This document shows, in pieces, positions 34,525 through 43,540 of a DNA stretch of 64,000 nt; position 1 is the first letter of the stretch; each line of letters begins with the position of its first letter. Both the position numbers and the translations under genes were made by a program. The notes beneath the pieces were generated by a model, which was given only the letters and a program-made list of their open reading frames with translations, made no database searches and was not told the DNA's origin. This stretch comes from Ruminococcus flavefaciens (GTDB taxonomy: Bacteria > Bacillota > Clostridia > Oscillospirales > Ruminococcaceae). The stretch lies in the NCBI RefSeq assembly GCF_900119075.1, contig NZ_FPIP01000006.1:28632-92631 (forward strand). The letters are read 5' to 3'.

Positions 34525-35385
34525 ATGCATATAAAGGAACTTTTCGGCAAAAAGACCGTATTTTCATTCGAGGTTTTCCCTCCCAAGAAGGACAGCCCCG
34601 TGGACATAATATATGATACCCTTGATGAGCTTCAGGGACTTTCCCCCGATTTCATCAGCGTTACATTCGGTGCAGGTGGAAGCGGCAACAGCAAGCACGC
34701 CTTGGAGATAGCTTCAAAGATAAAGGACAGCGGCACTATACCAATGCTCCACCTGCCCTGTATCAACTTCACCAAGGCTGAGATAGACGCAGCTCTCAGC
34801 GAAGCCCAGCAGCGCGGCATTGAGAATATCCTCGCCCTCCGCGGCGATATCAATCCCGATATACCGCCTGTGGACGATTTCCACCATGCCAGCGACCTTA
34901 TCACTTATATAAAGTCCAAGGGCGATTTCGATATCGCAGGAGCCTGCTATCCCGAGTGTCACCCAGACGCTGCGGATATGATAGAGGACATAAAGAACCT
35001 CAAAGCCAAGGTCGACGCAGGCGCAGACCACCTTATCTCGCAGCTTTTCTTCGATAACGACAGCTTCTACGCATTCCGCGAAAAGGCTGCTATCGCAGGC
35101 ATAAACGTGCCTATTGAGGCAGGTATCATGCCTGTTGTAAACAAGAATCAGATAGAGCGCATGGTAACTACCTGCGGAGCAAGTCTCCCTGCAAAGTTCG
35201 TGCGTATCATGACCAAGTACGAGCACAGTCCCGAGGCTCTCCGCGATGCAGGAATAGCCTATGCGGTAAACCAGATAGTTGACCTTGTGGCAAGCGGAGT
35301 TGACGGAATACACCTCTACACTATGAACAAGCCCTACGTGGCACGCAAGATATGCGAGGCTGTATCGGGCATAATAGGTGCGTAA
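34525..35385 (+). CDS. metF: 5,10-methylenetetrahydrofolate reductase
   Basis: ATG 34525 follows CGGAGGAAATT. The 286-residue flavoprotein reduces methylene-THF to methyl-THF for methionine synthesis. Family motifs are FSFEVFPPK, SVTFGAGGSGN, NILALRGD, GACYPECHPDA and QLFFDNDSFY. Its stop overlaps the next ATG (TAATG), which encodes a methionine-synthase reactivation domain, so the pair is functionally linked. Confidence 0.95.
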   Translation: MHIKELFGKKTVFSFEVFPPKKDSPVDIIYDTLDELQGLSPDFISVTFGAGGSGNSKHALEIASKIKDSGTIPMLHLPCINFTKAEIDAALSEAQQRGIENILALRGDINPDIPPVDDFHHASDLITYIKSKGDFDIAGACYPECHPDAADMIEDIKNLKAKVDAGADHLISQLFFDNDSFYAFREKAAIAGINVPIEAGIMPVVNKNQIERMVTTCGASLPAKFVRIMTKYEHSPEALRDAGIAYAVNQIVDLVASGVDGIHLYTMNKPYVARKICEAVSGIIGA

Positions 35386-36050
35386 TGGAGCTGCTTCCCA
35401 TATCGAAATCAGAGGCGGCGCGGTACATGGGCGTAAAGGGTGAGCCTGACGAAGCAGTCATGGAGCTCCTTGACCGTGCGGAGCGGCTTGTCCGCGAAAA
35501 AGTCCGCCCTAAGTACGTCTATCTCGAAACAGATGTGAGCTTCACAGACGGGGGAGTAGTCCTCGGAGCAATGTCCGAGCCCCTTACGGGAGAGGACATA
35601 AAACGCCATTTAAAGGGCTGCAACAGAGCGGTAATGCTGGCGGCTACCCTGTCTCAGGAGGCTGACAAGCTCATAAGACAGGCGGCTGTGACCAATATGG
35701 CAGAGTCGCTTGCCATTGACTGCATTTGCAGTGCGGCAATAGAGCAGGTCTGTGACCGTGCAGAGCAGGAGATATTCGCAGAGCAACCTGCACCATACAG
35801 GACATGGCGCTTCAGCGCAGGCTACGGAGACCTGCCTATAACGCTGCAAAGGAGCTTTTTGCTGGCTCTCAATGCTCAGCGGCGCATAGGTCTCACTGCA
35901 ACGGACAGCTCACTGCTGATACCCTCAAAGTCGGTGACGGCTATAATAGGGGTGTCGGATACTCCTGTTGAGCGCGGTGCAAAGGGCTGTGCCATATGCT
36001 CCATGAAAGATAACTGTGAGTATAGACGTATTGGAAGAGTTTGTAAGTAA
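35385..36050 (+). CDS. Stand-alone MetH reactivation-domain protein
   Basis: A 221-residue protein beginning within the metF stop codon. It resembles the C-terminal B12-dependent methionine synthase activation domain: LAATLSQEADKLIRQA, SLAIDCICSAAIEQ, RFSAGYGDLPITLQ and a terminal CAICSMKDNCEYRR. In clostridia this domain is often a separate gene next to metF and works with a MetH lacking it. The main MetH is not in the window. The final Cys pair may bind metal or cofactor. Confidence 0.82.
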   Translation: MELLPISKSEAARYMGVKGEPDEAVMELLDRAERLVREKVRPKYVYLETDVSFTDGGVVLGAMSEPLTGEDIKRHLKGCNRAVMLAATLSQEADKLIRQAAVTNMAESLAIDCICSAAIEQVCDRAEQEIFAEQPAPYRTWRFSAGYGDLPITLQRSFLLALNAQRRIGLTATDSSLLIPSKSVTAIIGVSDTPVERGAKGCAICSMKDNCEYRRIGRVCK

Positions 36051-36147
36051 ATAAAATTAATCTATATACTGGATTTGAGCAGTACATAAATGGTTCATAT
36101 GTGATAAACTAACTATAAATGCCCACAAATTATATGGAATATTGACA

Positions 36148-36177
36148 TTGACATGAACGCTGCTAAAGTGATATAAT
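36148..36177 (+). promoter_or_regulatory. Promoter of the solute-binding lipoprotein
   Basis: TTGACA (36148-36153), 18-base spacer and TATAAT (36172-36177). Confidence 0.7.
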
Positions 36178-36210
36178 TAAGTAAAGAATAATCAAAATGT
36201 ATTATTGGGG

Positions 36211-36269
36211 AACTTATCTCCGTATTGTTATCGAAAATATTGCAGAGTGTTTTCAAATACGGGTAAGTT
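36211..36269 (+). promoter_or_regulatory. Long leader hairpin before the solute-binding protein
   Basis: AACTTA and CCGTATT (36211-36226) pair with AATACGG and TAAGTT (36256-36269), giving 13 base pairs with a small internal loop and a 29-base apical part. It is centred in the 5' UTR about 30 bases before the start. Possible stability or regulatory element. Confidence 0.5.
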
Positions 36270-36298
36270 TATGTGGGCGGTATTAAAGGAGTCATAAA

Positions 36299-37690
36299 AT
36301 GAAAAAAGCAAGATATTTTATTTCGGCATTGCTGTTGACATCGATCTCAATGTCTCTTCTTGCGTGCAGCAGTAAAAAAGATGACAGCTCCAAATACAGC
36401 AAGGAGCTTGATTCCTCAGTAAGAGATGAGATCCGTCAGAACGCAGTTGGTTCAGAGCTTCTCACCGGAGACAAGCTTGAAAACGGCGTCATAAAGTGGC
36501 TTTCTGACTGGGATATCAACCCCGACGGTACAGGCAAGAACGTTCCTATCGATCTTGCAGTATTTCAGGAGCGCTATGGCGGCGAGATAAAGTATTACAG
36601 ATGTAAATATGAAGAGCGCTATGATATGCTGAGTAAGTATATCGCTTCGGGCGAGGGCATAGACTTCTTCTATGGAGGAAATCTTGACGCTTTCCCAAAG
36701 GGCGCTGTAAAGGATATGTTTGCACCTGTTGACGATTATATCGACTTCGATTCCCCACTCTGGGAAGACGTAAAGGACATCAACGATCAGTTCGTTTGGA
36801 ACGGCAAGCATTATATGGCGGGCATTCAGGCTACAGGCGACAAAACGGCTGTGGTATACAACCGAAAGACAGTTGCAGAGGCTGGTCTTGAGGATCCTGC
36901 TGACCTCTATGCAAGAGGCGAGTGGGACTGGAACGCTTTTGAGAATATGCTTGAGAAGTACGTTGATAACGGCAGTCAGAAATTCGGCATAGACGGCTGG
37001 TGGTTCGAGTACGGACTTATGAATACTATCGGTGTGCCTCCTGTAAGTATCGAGGACGGCAAGCTGGTAAGCAATCTCAGCGATCCGTCAATGGAGCGCG
37101 TGCAGAACTGGCTCTATGAGCTCTATCAGAAGGGCTATATTGCCATAGGCAGCGAGGACTTAGGATGGGAGAGCAAGCCTGCGTATATAGGCGAGGGCAA
37201 GGAGCTGTTCTATCCTGTGGGACTGTATGAGTTCTATAAGGAGAAGTCACAGTGGTCCACTACCTTCGGCGCTGACGCATTCTTCGTGCCAATGCCAAAG
37301 GATCCAGAGGCTGATGAGTATTACATTCCTACGGGCTTTGAATCATATATGTTCGTCAAGGGCGGCTCAAATCCGCAGGGCGTTGCCAAGTACCTCGACT
37401 GCAAGAGATTCACTCATCTTGACGAGGATACCAAGGCGGTTGCGGATAAGCAGTTCATTGACGACTATGGTTGGACTCAGGAAATGATAGATATGAAGAA
37501 CAGTATGCAGGAGCTTGCAGAGGCTAACCCTGTTATCGACATATCAAACGGCGTTTCCGAGGACTGCGGAGAGCTTCTGGACAACAGTCTCAGATTGACC
37601 GCAAGAGGTACTCCGTGGAACGAGACCTATGAAGCCATTTATGCTACAGTAGATAAGTATCTTGAAAACATCAATTCCGAGGTGAAATAA
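36299..37690 (+). CDS. Extracellular sugar-type solute-binding lipoprotein
   Basis: A 463-residue protein with signal and lipobox (SLLAC). It looks like a family 1 extracellular solute-binding protein: YKVVYNRKT-like substrate contacts (TAVVYNRKTVAEAGL), WDWNAFENMLEKY, and several Trp patches expected in carbohydrate binders. AAAGGAG lies before ATG 36299. No ABC permease or ATPase gene is next to it, so partners are encoded elsewhere or it has a sensing role. Ligand unknown. Confidence 0.82.
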   Translation: MKKARYFISALLLTSISMSLLACSSKKDDSSKYSKELDSSVRDEIRQNAVGSELLTGDKLENGVIKWLSDWDINPDGTGKNVPIDLAVFQERYGGEIKYYRCKYEERYDMLSKYIASGEGIDFFYGGNLDAFPKGAVKDMFAPVDDYIDFDSPLWEDVKDINDQFVWNGKHYMAGIQATGDKTAVVYNRKTVAEAGLEDPADLYARGEWDWNAFENMLEKYVDNGSQKFGIDGWWFEYGLMNTIGVPPVSIEDGKLVSNLSDPSMERVQNWLYELYQKGYIAIGSEDLGWESKPAYIGEGKELFYPVGLYEFYKEKSQWSTTFGADAFFVPMPKDPEADEYYIPTGFESYMFVKGGSNPQGVAKYLDCKRFTHLDEDTKAVADKQFIDDYGWTQEMIDMKNSMQELAEANPVIDISNGVSEDCGELLDNSLRLTARGTPWNETYEAIYATVDKYLENINSEVK

Positions 37691-37740
37691 AGCGAAGCGG
37701 CTTTCTCGGAGTTGCATAGTGCTAACATTAGTTTTATTTA

Positions 37741-37769
37741 TTGCCAAGCCATTGTAATTATGCTATAAT
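37741..37769 (+). promoter_or_regulatory. Promoter of the epimerase gene
   Basis: TTGCCA (37741-37746), 17-base spacer and TATAAT (37764-37769), with an extended -10 TGc. Confidence 0.7.
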
Positions 37770-37827
37770 AAACATATATAAGACAAAATTTTGATAGTTT
37801 TTTAGTTTCAGAAAGGAGGCTATGATC

Positions 37828-38787
37828 ATGGAGAAAGTACTTGTTACAGGAGGATGCGGACTTATCGGTCAGCACATTTGCTCAGGACTTCTGAAAAAGG
37901 GCTATGAGGTCATAGCTGTTGACAGAGAAGAAAGCGGATATAACGAGGGAAAGCTTCATTATTCATCAGTACAGTGCGAACCAACAGATAAAAATACAAT
38001 AGCAGAACTCTTCGAGAAACACGATTTTTATGCGGTAATACACGCGGCGTGTACCGTTGATAATGACATGGGACCTATAGTTACAGAAAAGCAGGTAAAG
38101 GATTCCGCATCAGTGGATAAGTTCATTTACCGCTATGCAATGACATCAACTGTGAAGAAGTTCGTTCTTCTCAGCACAGATCAGGTATATCAGTTCCCGA
38201 AAACACGCGAACCTATCCGTGAGGACAGCGATCTTAAGCCGTCTACCAATTATGCGGCTATGAAATATGCTTCCGAAAAGGCACTCGCCAGCGAATTGCA
38301 GCATCACAACAAGGAGGATATCCTCTGTTGCCTGATACGCTTTCCTGCGGTGTATACCTTCAATTTTACGGATAATCTCATGGCAAAGATAACCGATCCC
38401 AAGGACGGCTCATATTTCGTGTTCGGTCAGGGACAGTACGGCTTCCAGCTCTGCTGCGTACATAATCTTGTGGACTTTATCCTGTGCTTCATCAAGAACG
38501 CAGATAACCACACCTATGCAGGCGTATACAACGTTGCAGACAAGGAGCTTACAACAGCTGCTGATATCATTACATTCATGAGGACGAATCACCGTCTCGG
38601 CGCTGTAATGCAGAAGCAGCCGAACAATGCTATCACCAAGCTTAAAGGACTCTTCGGAGTCAATAAGGAGGAGAAGCAGAATTACCGTTATCTTGACATG
38701 AACAGAGTCGAGAACAATAACCTGCTGGATAAGACAAAGGCTTCAAAGCTTGTTACATTCCGCTGGGACATACGTAATACAAAGTAA
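37828..38787 (+). CDS. NAD(P)-dependent sugar epimerase/dehydratase (extended SDR)
   Basis: ATG 37828 has AAAGGAGG at good spacing; ATG 37822 is too close. The 319-residue protein has the Rossmann motif TGGCGLIGQH, the STDQVY strand with the active-site Thr/Ser region and YAAMK (YxxxK). This fits nucleotide-sugar epimerases or dehydratases. The exact sugar cannot be told. It follows the solute-binding gene on the same strand but has its own promoter and terminator. Confidence 0.85.
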   Translation: MEKVLVTGGCGLIGQHICSGLLKKGYEVIAVDREESGYNEGKLHYSSVQCEPTDKNTIAELFEKHDFYAVIHAACTVDNDMGPIVTEKQVKDSASVDKFIYRYAMTSTVKKFVLLSTDQVYQFPKTREPIREDSDLKPSTNYAAMKYASEKALASELQHHNKEDILCCLIRFPAVYTFNFTDNLMAKITDPKDGSYFVFGQGQYGFQLCCVHNLVDFILCFIKNADNHTYAGVYNVADKELTTAADIITFMRTNHRLGAVMQKQPNNAITKLKGLFGVNKEEKQNYRYLDMNRVENNNLLDKTKASKLVTFRWDIRNTK

Positions 38788-38789
38788 AA

Positions 38790-38820
38790 AAATGCTGTAC
38801 CGAAAGGTACAGCATTTTTT
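38790..38820 (+). terminator. Terminator of the epimerase gene
   Basis: AAATGCTGTACC/GGTACAGCATTT arms with GAAA loop and a T-run. Confidence 0.9.
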
Positions 38821-38825
38821 GTTAC

Positions 38826-38928
38826 TGTAGGGAGTCACCCACATCAGCCCGATGAATAAACGCAGCGATGTGAGCATCAGCCAGATGAATAAACGGGGCG
38901 ATGTGGGCATCGCCCCCTACATATTATA
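38826..38928. repeat. Palindromic repeats before rqcP
   Basis: Two or three units of the CAGCCCGATGAATAAACGGGGCGATG type and a GGGGCGATG/CATCGCCCC palindrome lie in the convergent gap. Confidence 0.65.
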
Positions 38929-38940
38929 GTCAATAATAAC

Positions 38941-39183
38941 TTATTCGATAACGGTGTAGTTATCCGCTGCATTTTCCTTGGTAGCGTGCTCGGTAACACT
39001 GAGCACCTTTACCTTCAGCGGACGTGTACCCATATTTATCTCGATGATATCGCCCACCTTTACGTCGTAGGAGGCTCTCTGAGCCTTGCCGTTCACGACT
39101 ATCTTCTCGGCGTCGCAGGCTTCGTTAGCCACAGTGCGGCGCTTTATAAGGCGCGTCACCTTGAGGTATTTGTCCAGTCGCAT
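38941..39183 (-). CDS. rqcP: S4-domain RNA-binding protein, RqcP/YabO type
   Basis: An 80-residue S4 protein starting MRLDKYLKVTRLIKRRTVANEAC, with the typical later GDIIEINMG strand. RqcP works with RqcH in ribosome-associated quality control in B. subtilis, where it also lies by mazG and divIC. Here it follows hup and mazG on the minus strand, with a terminator-like hairpin in between. Confidence 0.88.
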   Translation of the reverse strand: MRLDKYLKVTRLIKRRTVANEACDAEKIVVNGKAQRASYDVKVGDIIEINMGTRPLKVKVLSVTEHATKENAADNYTVIE

Positions 39184-39214
39184 AATATCTTCCTTTCAAG
39201 CCCTTATATGATGA

Positions 39215-39245
39215 TATAAAAAAGGGGACAGCGGACTGTCCCCTT
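39215..39245 (-). terminator. Terminator-like hairpin between hup and rqcP
   Basis: The AAAGGGGACAG/CTGTCCCCTTT stem carries a T-run only on the minus strand. It would end most hup transcripts, so rqcP may be read at a lower level. Confidence 0.8.
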
Positions 39246-39250
39246 TGCTA

Positions 39251-39526
39251 TTACTTGTTTACAGCGTCCTTGAGACCTCTGCCAGCCTTGAATGCAGGTG
39301 CCTTGCAGGGAGGGCAGACCATCTTTGCCTTTGTCTTAGGATTGATGCAGGTCTTTTCGCCTCTCTCGCGTACCTCAAAAGTACCGAAGCCTGTGATGGA
39401 AACCTTCTCGCCGCTTTCGAGAGCGCCCTGGATTGCTGTGAGTGTAGCCTCGAGAGCAGAAGCAGCGTCCTTCTTAGTGCAGCTTGCCTTATCTGCGATA
39501 GAGTTGATAAGTTCAGTTTTAGTCAT
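39251..39526 (-). CDS. hup: HU-family DNA-binding protein
   Basis: A 91-residue nucleoid protein: MTKTELINSIADKA start, GFGTFEVRERGEKTCINPKT arm region and a closing FKAGRGLKDAVN helix. Two Cys pairs in the arm are a little unusual. It overlaps the mazG stop by eight bases, so the two are translationally coupled. Confidence 0.95.
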   Translation of the reverse strand: MTKTELINSIADKASCTKKDAASALEATLTAIQGALESGEKVSITGFGTFEVRERGEKTCINPKTKAKMVCPPCKAPAFKAGRGLKDAVNK

Positions 39527-40343
39527 TTTTCTGTTCCTCCATTTTACTAATTATTGATTTTGCCTTGTCCCAATAAATGTCGAGCTCTTCAATAGGAAGA
39601 TTTTTCATATCAAGCTTTTCCTCAGAGACCAAGTCCTCTGTGACTGAAAAACGCTTGATAAATTTCTCCGTAGCGGATTTGAGTGCCAGTTCCGCGTCAA
39701 TGCCTAAGTGTCTTGCTGCGTTGACGCATGAAAACAGCAGGTCGCCCATTTCTTCTTCGATATCTGCCTTATTGCCGCTTGCGATAGCAGCGTCCAGCTC
39801 AGCTTTTTCGCCGCCTATACAGGCTACGGCGTCCTCGGCACAGCGGAAATCCATGCCTGCACGCATTGCTCTCTTGCCGACCTTCTGAGCTCTCATAAGA
39901 GCGGGAAGTGACTTTGCAACGCTTGTGAGGGTGTCCGTATAACGCTCCTGTCCCTTTGTCTCCATTTTAATGGCGTCCCAGTTTTTCAGCACCTGATCGG
40001 TGGTATCAGCTGTGACGTCGCCGAAAACATGAGGGTGACGGATAATGAGCTTTTTGCAGACCTCGTCGCACACATCGTCGAACTTGAAGGAGCTCTGCTC
40101 CTCCTCGATCCTGCAATGGAAAACGACCTGTAGCAGAACATCGCCAAGTTCCTCACGGAGAAGCTCTGCGTCCTCAAGGTCAATAGCCTCGATGACCTCG
40201 CAGGTCTCTTCGATGAGATCGCTTCTGATAGACTGGTGAGTCTGTTCTCTGTCCCAGGGGCAGCCGCCCTCGCTTCTGAGAAGTCTGACGATATCGAGCA
40301 GATCGTTTATTGAATAATGGTCTTTCTGCTGGTATTCAACCAT
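39519..40343 (-). CDS. mazG: Nucleoside triphosphate pyrophosphohydrolase
   Basis: A 274-residue two-domain MazG: GGCPWDREQTHQSIRSDLIEETCEVIEAI in the first domain, with the metal-binding EExxE and later EExxD sites, and a second all-helical domain with EEEMGDLLF. It hydrolyses NTPs and limits damaged nucleotides. It heads the mazG-hup-rqcP set. Confidence 0.95.
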   Translation of the reverse strand: MVEYQQKDHYSINDLLDIVRLLRSEGGCPWDREQTHQSIRSDLIEETCEVIEAIDLEDAELLREELGDVLLQVVFHCRIEEEQSSFKFDDVCDEVCKKLIIRHPHVFGDVTADTTDQVLKNWDAIKMETKGQERYTDTLTSVAKSLPALMRAQKVGKRAMRAGMDFRCAEDAVACIGGEKAELDAAIASGNKADIEEEMGDLLFSCVNAARHLGIDAELALKSATEKFIKRFSVTEDLVSEEKLDMKNLPIEELDIYWDKAKSIISKMEEQKND

Positions 40344-40377
40344 AGGAAAACACTCCCTTAAAGACGGGCTATGTTAT

Positions 40378-40406
40378 ATAATACCCTAATTTTTTCTAAA
40401 TTGCAA
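40378..40406 (-). promoter_or_regulatory. Promoter of mazG-hup
   Basis: On the minus strand TTGCAA (40401-40406), 17-base spacer and TATTAT (40378-40383). Confidence 0.55.
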
Positions 40407-40531
40407 CCTATTTTTTACATTTTTGTTAATTCCGTAGAATAATAATATTTGTCAAGTCGAGGTTTGTATATTTTTGACATATAATTACTCTCTGTTATAT
40501 ATAACTAAATGCAAAAAACATAGCTTAATGC

Positions 40532-41527
40532 TTATTTATCCACGAATCCGACCTTGTGGTAAACCTTGGAAACTATTCTTCCCGAGTATCTGAGAGCCTT
40601 CTGTGCGCCCTCTGTGTAGCACTGCTTCAGGTATGCCTTGTCTGCACTGAGTCTTGCGAACTCTGTGCGGACGGGCTCCAAGTGGTCTGCAACAGCCTCG
40701 CCGACAGCGAGCTTGAAGTCGCCGTAGCCCTTGCCTGCAAACTCGGACTCGATAGCCTTGAAGTCCTTGCCTGTTACGCAGGAATATATAGTCATAAGGT
40801 TGTTGATACCGTCCTTGCCCTCGCGGTAGCATATCTCAGCCTCGCTGTCAGTGACAGCTCTCTTGAACTTGCGGATAATGGTATCCTTGTCGTCAAGTAT
40901 GAGTATGCAGGCGTTGACGTTTTCGTCGGACTTGGACATCTTCTTTGTAGGCTCCTGCAATGACATTATCTTAGCGCCTACCTCGGGTATATAAGGCTCG
41001 GGCAGTGTGAAGAAGTCACCGTAGCGCTGGTTGAAGCGCTGAGCGATATTTCTTGCCAGCTCCAAATGCTGCTTCTGGTCAACGCCGACGGGAACGAGGT
41101 CTGCGTTATACGCAAGGATATCCGCAGCCATAAGGGTAGGATATGTAAAGAGACCTGCGTTTATATCGTCGGGGTGCTTCTGGCTCTTGTCCTTGAACTG
41201 AGTCATACGTGAGAGCTCGCCGAACTGTGTATTGCAGCCCAGTATCCAGTTGAGCTCAGCGTGTGTCGGAGCGTGGCTCTGAATAAAGAGTATAGATCTT
41301 TCGGGATCAACTCCGCAAGCCATAAGAAGTGCATACGAGTTGAGTGTATTCTGACGCAGCTTTGCAGGATCCTGTCTTACAGTGATAGCGTGCATATCCA
41401 CAACGCAGTAGATACAGTTGTACTGCTCCTGTAAAACGCCCCAGTTTCTGACAGCTCCGATGTAGTTGCCGAGGGTAAAGGTTCCTGTAGGCTGGATACC
41501 GCTGAAAATCAGCTTTTTATCGTCCAT
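40532..41527 (-). CDS. trpS: Tryptophanyl-tRNA synthetase
   Basis: A 331-residue class I synthetase: PTGTFTLGNYIGA (HIGH-like), QSHAPTHAELNWILGC, and KKMSKSDEN (KMSKS). It charges tRNA-Trp. No T-box leader was found; it is the last of three genes on one minus-strand transcript, 12 bases after the gene before it. Confidence 0.95.
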   Translation of the reverse strand: MDDKKLIFSGIQPTGTFTLGNYIGAVRNWGVLQEQYNCIYCVVDMHAITVRQDPAKLRQNTLNSYALLMACGVDPERSILFIQSHAPTHAELNWILGCNTQFGELSRMTQFKDKSQKHPDDINAGLFTYPTLMAADILAYNADLVPVGVDQKQHLELARNIAQRFNQRYGDFFTLPEPYIPEVGAKIMSLQEPTKKMSKSDENVNACILILDDKDTIIRKFKRAVTDSEAEICYREGKDGINNLMTIYSCVTGKDFKAIESEFAGKGYGDFKLAVGEAVADHLEPVRTEFARLSADKAYLKQCYTEGAQKALRYSGRIVSKVYHKVGFVDK

Positions 41528-41539
41528 TTGCGGTGCTCC

Positions 41540-42070
41540 TTACTTCTGTGCGGCTTTTCTTGCTTCAGCCTCGTCCTTGAGCTGACAGCTTCTTATCTCG
41601 CTGAGAACGCGCTGATAGAGTACGTAGAATGTGCGGAGCTCCTGCTCCTCCTCGGGGATAAGACCAGCCTTTATCTCGGTCTTGTAGACGCCGCCCTTTG
41701 TGAGGATAAAGATGTTGTTTGTTCTGCCCTTAGGGAGGTCATACTGCTTTGTCTTTTCTGCCTTTGGAAGAAGCTGACCTGCGTTTGCAACGAGAGTATG
41801 AGCAGCCTGTACAAGGTTTCTGTACTTCTGTGAAGCGCCTGTGTACTCGCCGCCGTTGTTGAAGTAGATATTTGCAGCTCCGTTGATGAAGCAGACCATA
41901 GTTGTGAGTACGTCAGAGGACATAGGGATATCGATAACTACACCGAATACATCGTTTCTCTTCATCTTTGCGAAGTTGTCGAAGTACTGGGCAGGGAAGT
42001 TGATAGCCTGTCCTCTTGTCATAAGGTATTTCTGTGTGACATTATATCTGTCGGTCATTCTGTTTGGCAT
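41540..42070 (-). CDS. Conserved-looking protein of unknown function
   Basis: A 176-residue protein between an aminotransferase and trpS, in the same direction with short gaps. It lacks a signal peptide or membrane helix. A beta-rich first half (FGVVIDIPMSSDVLTTMVCFINGAANIYFNNGGEYTGA) is followed by a helical end with EEEQELRTFYVLYQR. I do not recognise a family. AAAGGAT lies before the ATG. Being in an operon with trpS suggests a housekeeping role. Confidence 0.7.
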   Translation of the reverse strand: MPNRMTDRYNVTQKYLMTRGQAINFPAQYFDNFAKMKRNDVFGVVIDIPMSSDVLTTMVCFINGAANIYFNNGGEYTGASQKYRNLVQAAHTLVANAGQLLPKAEKTKQYDLPKGRTNNIFILTKGGVYKTEIKAGLIPEEEQELRTFYVLYQRVLSEIRSCQLKDEAEARKAAQK

Positions 42071-42102
42071 AATGGATTATCCTTTCGATATGTTTTTTAT
42101 TC

Positions 42103-43296
42103 TCAATCGAGCATTTCTCTTGTCATACGGGCAAGAATCTCCATGCCCTTGTTTATCTGCTCGTTTGTAGGCGTTGAGTAATTGAGTCTGAACGAATGGC
42201 TTACCTCGTTCTCGTCAATGCAGAACGAATTGCCCGGTACTACGGCTATCTTGTACTCCTGTACAGCCTTCTTGCAGAATTCGTTCATGTTGAAGCTCTC
42301 GGGAAGGTCGCACCACACGAAAAGTCCGCCCTGAGGCTTGATGTAGTTTATCTTCTTTGAGAACTCATTGTCGATATATCCGCACATAAGGTCGCATTTT
42401 TCCTTGTATATAGCGCGGAGCTTCTTGAAATGGGCTTCTCTGTCAACAGTTGACATGAATCTGTGGGAAACTACCTGTGCCCACATATTGGAGTGAACGT
42501 CTGAGACCTGCTTGCACACTACCATTTTCTGGATTATCGGCGAAGGTGCGGAGCAGTAGCCTGTTCTGAAGCCTGATGAGATTATCTTCGAGAATGTGCT
42601 GGAGTAGATAACTCTGCCCTCGGTGTCAAAGCTCTTAATGCAGGGGATAGTCTCGCCCTCAAAGCGGAGCTCGCCGTAGGGATCGTCCTCTAAGATAATG
42701 AAATCGTATTTGCAGGCAAGGTCGTAAACAGCCTTGCGCTTTGCAAGTGACATAGTCTTGCCCGTAGGATTCTGGAAATTCGGGATAAGATAAAGGAGCT
42801 TTACGTTTTTTTCGGTCTTGAGAGCGTTTTCCAGCTTTTCGAGGTCGATTCCGTCGTCCTCCATGTCGATGCCCTTGAGGTGTACGTTGTAGGAGCGGAA
42901 AGCGTTCAGCGAACCGATGAAGCACGGCGACTCGCAGAGGAGAGTATCACCCTCGTTGAGGAGTACCTTGCAGGAGAGCTCGTTAGCCTGCTGTCCGCCC
43001 GATGTGATGATAAGGTCGTCGAATTCCTTGTGGAAGCAGCCCTTTTCGGTCATCCAGCCCTTTAAATAGTCACGGAGGGGAGTATAACCCTCGGTAACGC
43101 TGTACTGGAGAGCGAGGATAGGATCGTCTCTGAGAAGCTCAGCGGATATCTCGGCGATACGTTCCTTTGGAAAAGCTTCGGGAGCAGGATTGCCTGCTGC
43201 GAAGGAAATGACCTCGGGATCAGCAGTGAATTTCAGTATTTCTCTGATAGCAGAAGCCTGGAGCTTGCTGACTTTGTCTGAGAATTTATAATCCAT
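42103..43296 (-). CDS. PLP-dependent aminotransferase, class I/II (2-aminoadipate type)
   Basis: ATG 43296 is chosen with GAAAGG upstream; a longer in-frame GTG at 43350 has no ribosome site. The 397-residue protein has fold-type I aminotransferase features: PNFQNPTGKTMS, DDPYGELRF and the PLP Lys in SSTFSKIISSGFRTGY. It resembles LysN/ARO8-like enzymes that use 2-aminoadipate or aromatic amino acids. The exact substrate is open. Confidence 0.88.
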   Translation of the reverse strand: MDYKFSDKVSKLQASAIREILKFTADPEVISFAAGNPAPEAFPKERIAEISAELLRDDPILALQYSVTEGYTPLRDYLKGWMTEKGCFHKEFDDLIITSGGQQANELSCKVLLNEGDTLLCESPCFIGSLNAFRSYNVHLKGIDMEDDGIDLEKLENALKTEKNVKLLYLIPNFQNPTGKTMSLAKRKAVYDLACKYDFIILEDDPYGELRFEGETIPCIKSFDTEGRVIYSSTFSKIISSGFRTGYCSAPSPIIQKMVVCKQVSDVHSNMWAQVVSHRFMSTVDREAHFKKLRAIYKEKCDLMCGYIDNEFSKKINYIKPQGGLFVWCDLPESFNMNEFCKKAVQEYKIAVVPGNSFCIDENEVSHSFRLNYSTPTNEQINKGMEILARMTREMLD

Positions 43297-43474
43297 GATA
43301 AAAACCAGCCTTTCATCTGTTTGTTGATACTTTGCTTTGTCTTGTCCCACATAATCTTTTTCGGGACAGTTCGGGATATATTATCAGCTTATCTTATACA
43401 TAAAGATAATATGCGCCCCCTTAACTATGTTCGGGGGGATAACCGCCGAACGGCGACTATCAATAACTCATTAT

Positions 43475-43503
43475 ATTATAACACATATTTCTGGATTCTG
43501 CAA
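43475..43503 (-). promoter_or_regulatory. Promoter of the aminotransferase-trpS operon
   Basis: On the minus strand TTGCAG (43498-43503), 17-base spacer and TATAAT (43475-43480), with an extended -10 TGt. The leader of about 170 bases contains a CCGCCG/CGGCG hairpin at about 43443-43456 but no T-box. Confidence 0.65.
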
Positions 43504-43540
43504 CATATATTTTTGTGAAAAAGTGATTTTTCCATACATT

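Noticed and set aside
43297..43474. T-box leader for the operon containing trpS
   Set aside because: No T-box sequence or antiterminator/terminator pair was seen in the leader.
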